A DNA stretch of 49,388 nucleotides from Clostridia bacterium (GTDB lineage Bacteria; Bacillota; Clostridia; Christensenellales; SZUA-584), in the NCBI GenBank assembly GCA_018648645.1, contig JABGQS010000018.1, forward strand, positions 1 through 49,388, written 5' to 3'. How positions within the stretch are numbered: the first letter of the stretch is position 1; the number at the start of each line of letters is the position of its first letter. Made by a program: the position numbers and the translations under genes. A model generated the notes under the pieces. That model was not told where the DNA came from and did not search any database. It was given only the letters and a program-made list of their open reading frames with translations. Positions 42,980 through 49,388 of this stretch are shown here, one piece after another.

Positions 42980-44545
42980 ATGGCAAAGAGAATCGAAGTA
43001 TTTGACTCTACACTGCGGGACGGCGCGCAAGCCAAAGGAGTCAACTACTCATTGTCTGACAAGATTCATATGCTCAAATTACTCGACAGTCTAGGGATTG
43101 ATTATGTTGAGGCGGGCAATCCCGCCTCTAATCCTAAAGAGCGCGAGTTCTTTTTGCAGGCAAACAAGGTAGAGCTTAAAAACGCTAAGCTCGTCGCTTT
43201 TGGCAGCACACGCAGAAAAAACGCAGATGTCGCAACCGACGTCGGCGTAACCTCTCTGCTCGGCGCAAACACAAAAGTCGTCGCGATTTTCGGCAAAGCG
43301 TGGGACTTGCACGCTACTGATGTTCTCGGCACAACACTCGAAGAGAATCTCAATATGATATATGACACGTTGAAGTTTTTCAAAGACAACGGCAGAGAAG
43401 TCATATTTGATGCAGAGCATTTTTTCGACGGCTACAAAGCGAACCCGCAGTACGCAATTGAAGTAATAAAAACGGCAGAGCGCGCAGGCGCAGACTGCAT
43501 CGCGCTGTGCGAAACAAACGGCGGCGCCATGCTTGGCGAAGTCGAAGAAGCTTTTTTGGCTTCTCGCAGCGCTGTCAGCGTAAAGCTTGGTATACACGCG
43601 CACAACGACACAGAGCTGGCAGTCGCAAACACTCTGCTATGCGTTAGTTTGGGTGCAGTGCATGTGCAAGGCACGCTGCTCGGCAACGGAGAGCGTAGCG
43701 GCAACGCACGTCTGTCCTCAATCATACCTGACCTACAGCTAAAGCTTAATTACGACTGCATTGGCGAGCACATCTCGCAGCTTTTCCGCATAACCAGAGA
43801 AGCTGCAGAAATCACCAACATTGCATTTAACGAATCACTGCCATACGTCGGCAGAAACGCATTTGCGCACAAAGGCGGCATGCACATTGACGGCATCAAC
43901 AAAGCAAAAGGCAGCTTCGAGCACATCGAACCCTCTCTAGTCGGCAACTCTCGCGAGTTCCTGCTGTCAGAGGTCGCAGGGCGAAGCGCGATGGCGGCAA
44001 AGTTAAAAATACAATTCCCGGACATGACGTTCGAGAAAGAAAAAATCAGTCAGCTGATGAGTAAGCTGAAGGACTTAGAAAACGAAGGTTACAGCTTCGA
44101 AGGCGCAGAAAGCAGTTTTCGCATTTTCGCCATAAAGGAGCTGGGTTTATACGAAAGCAAGTTTGAAGTTGTGCATTACATGGTCAACGACGAACCAACT
44201 GTCGGCAACACTTTTAGCACATATGCCGTGGTCAAAGTCCACGTAGACGGCGAAACGCGTATGACGGCTGCCGAGGGCAATGGCCCGGTCAACGCTCTCG
44301 ACAAAGCTCTCCGAGAGGCATTGGGGCAGTTCTTCCCGCAGCTAATCGACATCTCATTGGCCGACTACAAAGTTCGTGTGCTCGACACCAACGCTGCAAC
44401 GGCAGCAAAGGTTCGCGTCATCATAGAGTCAACCGACGGCGAGAATTACTGGCGCACCATGGGCGTCTCAACAGACGTTATCGAAGCCAGCCTGTTTGCG
44501 TTGATCGACTCAATAGACCATATACTTTTGCAAAACACTATTTAA
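42980..44545 (+). CDS. cimA: (R)-citramalate synthase
   Basis: Condenses pyruvate and acetyl-CoA to citramalate, the first step of the threonine-independent route to isoleucine. The 521-residue protein begins with the signature IEVFDSTLRDGAQAKGVNYS, has the metal-binding HAHNDTELAVANTL, and a C-terminal regulatory domain (about 390-521) as in LeuA-like enzymes. The LRDGAQAKGVNYS form and YVEAGNPASNPKE distinguish this citramalate group from isopropylmalate synthase. ATG 42980 follows AGAGGAG; the upstream frame starting at 42923 overlaps ilvC and is rejected. Confidence 0.93.
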   Translation: MAKRIEVFDSTLRDGAQAKGVNYSLSDKIHMLKLLDSLGIDYVEAGNPASNPKEREFFLQANKVELKNAKLVAFGSTRRKNADVATDVGVTSLLGANTKVVAIFGKAWDLHATDVLGTTLEENLNMIYDTLKFFKDNGREVIFDAEHFFDGYKANPQYAIEVIKTAERAGADCIALCETNGGAMLGEVEEAFLASRSAVSVKLGIHAHNDTELAVANTLLCVSLGAVHVQGTLLGNGERSGNARLSSIIPDLQLKLNYDCIGEHISQLFRITREAAEITNIAFNESLPYVGRNAFAHKGGMHIDGINKAKGSFEHIEPSLVGNSREFLLSEVAGRSAMAAKLKIQFPDMTFEKEKISQLMSKLKDLENEGYSFEGAESSFRIFAIKELGLYESKFEVVHYMVNDEPTVGNTFSTYAVVKVHVDGETRMTAAEGNGPVNALDKALREALGQFFPQLIDISLADYKVRVLDTNAATAAKVRVIIESTDGENYWRTMGVSTDVIEASLFALIDSIDHILLQNTI

Positions 44546-44554
44546 GGAGAATAT

Positions 44555-45619
44555 ATGAAATTCAACATAGCAGTGATACCGGGGGACGGTATCGGACCGG
44601 AAGTAATAGCCGAGACAATACGTGTGCTCGATTATGCGACAAAGGGCACGGACGTTGAGCTTAATTACACCAGCTACCTCGCAGGCGGCTGTGCAATAGA
44701 CGAAGTGGGTAAGCCGCTTCCCGAAGAAACGGTGGTGGGCACTAAAGCAAGCGATGCTGTGCTCCTCGGAGCAGTCGGTGGCGAAAAGTGGGACACTCTT
44801 GGTTCAGATATGCGTCCTGAGAACGCACTTCTTGGGCTCAGAGGCGCGCTCGGACTGTTCGCCAACCTTCGTCCTGCCGTTCTTTTCCCACAGCTCAGTG
44901 AAGCTTGTCCGCTAAAGCCGGAACTCGTTAAGGACGGTCTGGATATCCTCGTTCTGCGTGAGCTGACAGGAGGCATTTACTTTGGCGAAAAAGACAGAGA
45001 CGAAACCAGCGGATACGATACGCTAAAATACAGCGATTACGAAATCAAGCGCATCGCGCACGTCGCTTTCAAAGCAGCAATGAAGCGCGATAAAAAAGTC
45101 ACAAGCGTTGACAAAGCAAACGTGCTCGAATCCTCACGCGTCTGGCGCAAATATGTCGAAGAAGTCGCTTTGGATTACCCCGAAGTTACCCTAAACCACA
45201 TGTACGTAGACAACGCGGCAATGCAGCTTGTCCGCTATCCGGAGCAGTTTGACGTCATCGTCACGGGCAACATGTTCGGAGACATCCTCTCGGACGAAGC
45301 GGCAATGATTACCGGCTCAATCGGTATGCTACCCTCAGCAAGTCTCGGTGACACAACGCTCGGTATGTACGAGCCTGTTCACGGCAGCGCGCCCGATATT
45401 GCAGGGCAAGAGCTTGCAAACCCGCTGGCAACAATTATGTCGGCAGCTATGATGCTAAAATACTCGCTTGGTCAAGACGACCTCGCGAACAAGATAGAGA
45501 AAGCTGTAGACAAAGCGCTCACCGACGGTGCACGCACAAAGGACATTGCACTGCCCGGCGAGCTGACTTTAACTACAACACAAATGACAGATGCGGTAAT
45601 CGCAAACATGGAGAAATAA
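44555..45619 (+). CDS. leuB: 3-isopropylmalate/3-methylmalate dehydrogenase
   Basis: NAD-dependent beta-decarboxylating dehydrogenase, 354 residues. It has [13 protein letters not shown] at the start, [12 protein letters not shown], and [31 protein letters not shown]. Besides leucine synthesis, in this operon it should oxidise erythro-3-methylmalate from the citramalate route to 2-oxobutyrate. The isomerase leuCD needed for both is not in the window. AAGGAG precedes the ATG; ilvD begins 1 nt after its stop. Confidence 0.95.
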   Translation: MKFNIAVIPGDGIGPEVIAETIRVLDYATKGTDVELNYTSYLAGGCAIDEVGKPLPEETVVGTKASDAVLLGAVGGEKWDTLGSDMRPENALLGLRGALGLFANLRPAVLFPQLSEACPLKPELVKDGLDILVLRELTGGIYFGEKDRDETSGYDTLKYSDYEIKRIAHVAFKAAMKRDKKVTSVDKANVLESSRVWRKYVEEVALDYPEVTLNHMYVDNAAMQLVRYPEQFDVIVTGNMFGDILSDEAAMITGSIGMLPSASLGDTTLGMYEPVHGSAPDIAGQELANPLATIMSAAMMLKYSLGQDDLANKIEKAVDKALTDGARTKDIALPGELTLTTTQMTDAVIANMEK

Positions 45620-45620
45620 T

Positions 45621-47282
45621 ATGATTAGTGACAGCGTAAAAAAAGGCGTAGACAGAGCGCCGCACAGATCGCTTTTTAAAGCGATGGGATACACTGACAA
45701 CGAACTGGCTCGTCCGCTCGTGGCGGTTGTACATGCCGCAAACGAGATTATACCGGGGCACATTCACCTCGACAAAATCGCAAAAGCTGTTGCTGACGGC
45801 ATTCGTAGCGCAGGTGGTACACCTGTCCTGCTGCCGACAATCGGCGTTTGTGACGGCATCGCAATGGGTCACATCGGCATGAAATATTCGCTCGCCTCGC
45901 GTGAGCTTATCGCCGACAGCGTAGAAACCATGATAATGGGTCACGCGTTTGACGCTGTAGCATATGTGCCAAACTGCGACAAAATAGTACCCGGCATGCT
46001 TATGGGCGCAGCACGGCTTAACCGTCCGTCGATATTCGTCAGCGGCGGTCCAATGCTTCCCGGCAAAGACCTAAAAGGCAAAGACAACAGTCTTTCCCAA
46101 GTATTCGAGGCTGTTGGGTCTGTTCACGCTGGCACAATGGACGAAGCGGACTTAAACAAGCTCGAGAACAGCGCTTGCCCGGGTTGCGGCAGCTGCTCCG
46201 GTATGTTCACGGCAAACAGCATGAACTGCCTGACAGAGGCACTCGGCATGGCACGCGACGGCAACGGCACAATACCCGCTGTCATGGCAGCCCGCATCCG
46301 TTTTGCCAAGGAAAGCGGCGAGCATCTGATGAAGATTCTCGAGGCAGATTTAAAACCCTCCGACATCATGACGGAAAAAGCGTTTGAGAACGGTCTTCGT
46401 ATAGACATGGCACTCGGCTGCTCAACAAACTCTGTTTTGCACCTTCCGGCTATTGCTAACGAGTGCGGCATCAAACTTAGCTTAGAGCTTGTAGATAAAA
46501 TCAGCAAAAGCACACCAAACCTGTGTAAGCTTTCGCCGGCTGGGGATCACCACATTCTCGACTTATACTACGCAGGTGGCGTATATGCAGTCCTCAACGA
46601 GCTTGCCAAAAACGGTCTTATCAACAAAGACGCAATGACCGTGAACATTAAAACAATGGGTGAAGCAATCGCCAATTCGCAAATTACGGACAGCAGCGTC
46701 ATCAAAAGTGTCGCGGCGCCGTACTCAAAAGAAGGCGGTATCGCCATACTGCGCGGCAACATCGCGCCAAACGGCTGCGTTGTCAAACAGTCCGCAGTCG
46801 ATCCGCAAATGATGATACATAGCGGACCTGCGCGTGTTTTCGAGAGCGAAGAGGAAACAATAGAAGCTATCTACGATGGTAAAATCGTCAGCGGCGATGT
46901 AGTTGTCATCAGGTACGAAGGACCATCGGGCGGCCCCGGCATGAGAGAGATGCTCTCGCCAACGTCATCGCTTGCAGGAATGGGTCTCGATAAAGAAGTC
47001 GCGCTCATCACAGACGGACGCTTCAGCGGAGCGACAAGAGGCGCGGCAATCGGTCACGTTTCTCCCGAAGCGGCAGCCGGCGGATTAATAGCACTCATAG
47101 AAGAAGGCGACATAATAGAAATCGACATCGCTGCAAGAAAAATAAACCTTGCCGTTGATGACGAAACTATACAGAATAGAAAATCAAAACTGCAACAAAA
47201 AGAGCCAAACATCACAAAAGGCTGGCTGGCCAGATACGCAAGAATGGTAACATCGGCGGATCAGGGTGCAGTACTCAAATAG
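45621..47282 (+). CDS. ilvD: Dihydroxy-acid dehydratase
   Basis: Fe-S enzyme of valine, leucine and isoleucine synthesis; 553 residues. The cluster cysteines lie in [11 protein letters not shown] and [38 protein letters not shown] and [23 protein letters not shown] are also standard. The start is ATG 45621, one base after leuB, with GGAG in the leuB end. Immediately followed by ilvB. Confidence 0.97.
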   Translation: MISDSVKKGVDRAPHRSLFKAMGYTDNELARPLVAVVHAANEIIPGHIHLDKIAKAVADGIRSAGGTPVLLPTIGVCDGIAMGHIGMKYSLASRELIADSVETMIMGHAFDAVAYVPNCDKIVPGMLMGAARLNRPSIFVSGGPMLPGKDLKGKDNSLSQVFEAVGSVHAGTMDEADLNKLENSACPGCGSCSGMFTANSMNCLTEALGMARDGNGTIPAVMAARIRFAKESGEHLMKILEADLKPSDIMTEKAFENGLRIDMALGCSTNSVLHLPAIANECGIKLSLELVDKISKSTPNLCKLSPAGDHHILDLYYAGGVYAVLNELAKNGLINKDAMTVNIKTMGEAIANSQITDSSVIKSVAAPYSKEGGIAILRGNIAPNGCVVKQSAVDPQMMIHSGPARVFESEEETIEAIYDGKIVSGDVVVIRYEGPSGGPGMREMLSPTSSLAGMGLDKEVALITDGRFSGATRGAAIGHVSPEAAAGGLIALIEEGDIIEIDIAARKINLAVDDETIQNRKSKLQQKEPNITKGWLARYARMVTSADQGAVLK

Positions 47283-47294
47283 GGGGTAAGCGTT

Positions 47295-48941
47295 ATGACA
47301 GGCGTACAAATCGTAATGGAGAGTTTGAAGAAAGAAGGAGTTGACGTTGTTTTCGGATATCCCGGAGGCAAAGTCATCAAGCTATACGACGCGCTTCATC
47401 AAGAGGATAAAATCGACCACGTTTGCACTGCGCACGAGCAGGGCGCTTCACACGCTGCAGACGGTTATGCGCGTGCAACCGGCAAGGTCGGCGTGTGCTT
47501 TGCGACTTCGGGACCGGGGGCAACCAACCTCGTTACTGGGCTTGCAACCGCATATATGGACTCGATTCCTGTTGTAGCGATTACGGGCAACGTGCAAGCA
47601 GCGCTGCTTGGGCGCGACAGCTTTCAGGAAGTCGATATTATGGGCGTTACCATGCCTGTGACCAAACACAACTACCAAATACAAAAAGCGAAAGATGTAG
47701 CGCGCGTATTCCACGAAGCGTTTGCATTTGCTCGGGCAGGGCGGCCGGGTCCTGTGCTTATTGACATAACAAGCGATGTTTTCGGCGAGGAGTGCGAGTA
47801 TATCGTGCCGACCGAAACATATGCAGAGTTTTGCAAAGTTTCAGATGTGCCTGTACAAACCATCAAAGAGATGATTGATGCGGCTCAGCGTCCTGTTGTT
47901 CTCGCAGGCGGGGGAGTAGTGCTCTCAGGTGCAGCAGACGAGCTTTTCGAGTTCGCAGAGAAAATCGACGCGCCTGTCGCATCCACACTGATGGGAACAA
48001 GCAGCTTCCCGGGCGATCACAAGCTGTCCACCGGACTGGTCGGCATGCACGGCACCAAGGCCAGCAACATGGCGTTCCAAAACTGCGACCTGTTGATTGT
48101 TCTAGGCGCACGGTTCAGCGACAGAGTGACGGGGGATGCAAGCAAGTTTGCTTCCCACGCAAAAATTATACAAATTGATATCGACAAATCTGAGGTCGAT
48201 AAAAACATACCCACAGATTTGCACGTTATTCAAGACATAAAATGCGCGCTGGGGCTTCTTAACAGCGCAGTCAGCAAAAAAACACATCAAAAGTGGACAG
48301 ACAGCGTGTACGAGTGGAAGGTGGAAAACGAAGCGCATATCCCAAAAGACCACCTGCCTCGTGCGGTAATGCACGCGCTTTATGACAACCTCGGTGAGGA
48401 CACAATAGTTGCAACCGATGTTGGTCAGCACCAAATGTGGACAGCGCAGTACTACCCGTTTAAAAAACACAACAAGTTCATCACATCGGGCGGGCTTGGT
48501 ACAATGGGCTTTGGGCTTGGCGCGGCTATCGGCGCACAGGTCGGCTCTCCCGACAAGCACGTTATTCACATCACGGGCGACGGCAGCTTCCGAATGAACC
48601 TAAACGAAATGGCGACAACTATTCGCTACAATCTGCCCGTTATCACTGTGCTTTTTGACAACAACACGCTCGGCATGGTTCGTCAGTGGCAAACGCTCTT
48701 CTTCGATAAGCGTCACGCAGAAACCAATCTGCCACCAATGAACTTCTGTGCAATAGCGCAGGGTTTTGGATACCACGCGCAAAAAGTTGACAACGTTGAC
48801 GACTTTGAAGATGCTCTAAAAGTCGCACTTAAGGAAAACAAACCGTGCCTGATCCATGTAGTTCTGGATATCGACACCATGGTGCTGCCAATGGTTGCGC
48901 CCGGCGCTTCGATAGACAATATCGTGATGAGTATCTCGTAA
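47295..48941 (+). CDS. ilvB: Acetolactate synthase large (catalytic) subunit
   Basis: ThDP-dependent enzyme forming acetolactate or acetohydroxybutyrate; 548 residues. The catalytic Glu is in CTAHEQGASHAADGYARATGKVGV, FAD/ThDP regions include GPGATNLVTGLATAYMDSIP, and the ThDP-Mg motif is GDGSFRMNLNEMATTIRYNLPVITVLFDNNTLGM. The N-terminal loop GYPGGKVIKLYD has Lys where Ala-Val/Leu is common. GGGGG precedes the ATG. It closes the operon, apart from its small subunit at the front. Confidence 0.96.
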   Translation: MTGVQIVMESLKKEGVDVVFGYPGGKVIKLYDALHQEDKIDHVCTAHEQGASHAADGYARATGKVGVCFATSGPGATNLVTGLATAYMDSIPVVAITGNVQAALLGRDSFQEVDIMGVTMPVTKHNYQIQKAKDVARVFHEAFAFARAGRPGPVLIDITSDVFGEECEYIVPTETYAEFCKVSDVPVQTIKEMIDAAQRPVVLAGGGVVLSGAADELFEFAEKIDAPVASTLMGTSSFPGDHKLSTGLVGMHGTKASNMAFQNCDLLIVLGARFSDRVTGDASKFASHAKIIQIDIDKSEVDKNIPTDLHVIQDIKCALGLLNSAVSKKTHQKWTDSVYEWKVENEAHIPKDHLPRAVMHALYDNLGEDTIVATDVGQHQMWTAQYYPFKKHNKFITSGGLGTMGFGLGAAIGAQVGSPDKHVIHITGDGSFRMNLNEMATTIRYNLPVITVLFDNNTLGMVRQWQTLFFDKRHAETNLPPMNFCAIAQGFGYHAQKVDNVDDFEDALKVALKENKPCLIHVVLDIDTMVLPMVAPGASIDNIVMSIS

Positions 48942-48953
48942 AAAACAACAGAA

Positions 48954-48987
48954 AAAAAGCACTCATTATAATAAATGAGTGCTTTTT
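48954..48987. terminator. Bidirectional terminator between ilvB and the DUF1508 gene
   Basis: Perfect 14-bp stem including A/T flanks (48954-48967 with 48974-48987), 6-nt loop and a T-rich tail; an A-run on the left serves the minus strand. It is shared by the two convergent genes. Confidence 0.9.
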
Positions 48988-48995
48988 ATTTTTGT

Positions 48996-49172
48996 CTATT
49001 CCTCTACAACCTTTGCCTTCGGAGCATTCTTCTTTACAGACTCAATGCCTTTCAAGCATCCTGCTTTTGATTCGTAAGCTTCGCCGGCAGCGATGATTTC
49101 GCCATTGCCTGCTTTAAGCCTAAAACGATACTTGCCTGCTTTGTCCTGATATACTTCAAATTTTCCTGCCAT
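48996..49172 (-). CDS. DUF1508 (YegP-like) small protein
   Basis: A 58-residue protein with a single DUF1508 unit: AGKFEVYQDKAGKYRFRLKAGNGEIIAAGEAYESKAGCLKGIESVKKNAP. Proteins such as E. coli YegP have two units; function is not established. ATG 49172 follows AAGGAGAAC on the minus strand; the longer frame to 49235 has an unrelated N-terminus. The gene is convergent with ilvB and stands 142 nt from the terminal repeat. Confidence 0.85.
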   Translation of the reverse strand: MAGKFEVYQDKAGKYRFRLKAGNGEIIAAGEAYESKAGCLKGIESVKKNAPKAKVVEE

Positions 49173-49314
49173 AATTGTTCTCCTTTTATTTTTTTTAAAA
49201 TCCGTTCGCACACTTGAAATTTGCTTGCATTGCATTAACCGTTTTCAACTTACAAAACAATTATCTCATACCACAAATTTCTTAATCTACGTTTACCTTA
49301 CAAAAATTATATCA
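49173..49314. other. AT-rich non-coding spacer before the right terminal repeat
   Basis: This stretch must contain the promoter of the minus-strand DUF1508 gene, but no clear -35/-10 pair was found. A GATAAT on the minus strand (around 49260) is one weak -10 candidate. Confidence 0.4.
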
Positions 49315-49388
49315 AGTCAAGTCCATATAAGTGTGTAAATTCCTCGGTTACATTTATCTAAGCAGCTGATTGGTTAGCAGCTATCTGT
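49315..49388 (-). repeat. Right copy of 74-bp terminal inverted repeat
   Basis: Exact reverse complement of bases 2-75; runs to the last base of the window, so the repeat may continue beyond. See the left copy. Confidence 0.9.

Overview
This window looks like a chromosomal segment of an anaerobic Firmicute of the class Clostridia. The evidence is two T-box leaders, many Shine-Dalgarno sites close to GGAGG, a PurF with a C-terminal cysteine (iron-sulfur) cluster of the Bacillus/Clostridium type, an IspH-ribosomal S1 fusion of the kind known in clostridia, ScpA/ScpB, a HutP-family protein, and a sodium-pumping biotin-dependent decarboxylase locus. I cannot assign a species. No rRNA, tRNA, CRISPR array, transposase or phage gene was seen. 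A 74-bp sequence occurs at both extreme ends in opposite orientation, so the window is bounded by inverted copies of a repeat.

Layout. 352-7534: purine biosynthesis (purE-purC-purF-purM-purN-purH, then purD). 7669-8762: a DegV fatty-acid-binding protein and a GIY-YIG protein. 8818-11716, minus strand: a lipoprotein of unknown function with an apparent frameshift in its signal peptide, and a two-gene operon for zinc-ribbon membrane proteins resembling B. subtilis YdjG and YdjI (SPFH). 11904-15982: HutP-like gene, cmk, plsC and the ispH-rpsA fusion, with tight spacing. 16203-22305: polA, coaE, a lytic transglycosylase, an orphan family-5 solute-binding lipoprotein and a SpoU-type RNA methyltransferase. 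22390-27416: two tandem paralogues of unusual design (zinc ribbon, one membrane helix, leucine-rich repeats, sugar-binding-protein-like domain) and a small DUF2569-like membrane protein. 27437-31146: T-box-controlled pheS-pheT. 31234-34549: zapA, an M50 protease, scpA, scpB and an rluB-like pseudouridine synthase. 34719-39771: acyl-CoA carboxyltransferase, OadG-like, biotin carrier, OadB-like Na+ pump and OadA/PycB-like subunit. 39930-40934: gap. 41031-48941: a T-box-controlled branched-chain amino-acid operon, ilvN-ilvC-cimA-leuB-ilvD-ilvB. 48996-49172, minus strand: a DUF1508 protein.

How the parts work together. The pur genes cover most of PRPP to IMP, but purK, purL/Q/S and purB are not in the window. 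The carboxyltransferase locus carries both an acyl-CoA-type and a pyruvate/oxaloacetate-type subunit with one biotin carrier and one sodium pump, suggesting coupling of methylmalonyl-CoA, oxaloacetate and the Na+ gradient. The ilv operon makes 2-oxobutyrate from pyruvate through citramalate rather than from threonine; leuC/leuD must be elsewhere. Its IlvC has lost the usual NADPH-phosphate-binding residues and may use NADH.

The best candidates for something undescribed are the two LRR/binding-protein membrane paralogues with their DUF2569 neighbour. Next come the predicted NADH-type KARI, the mixed transcarboxylase/Na+ pump locus, and the internal ribosome-binding site in the ispH-rpsA fusion. 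All assignments are by reading motifs; no database search or structure prediction was run.
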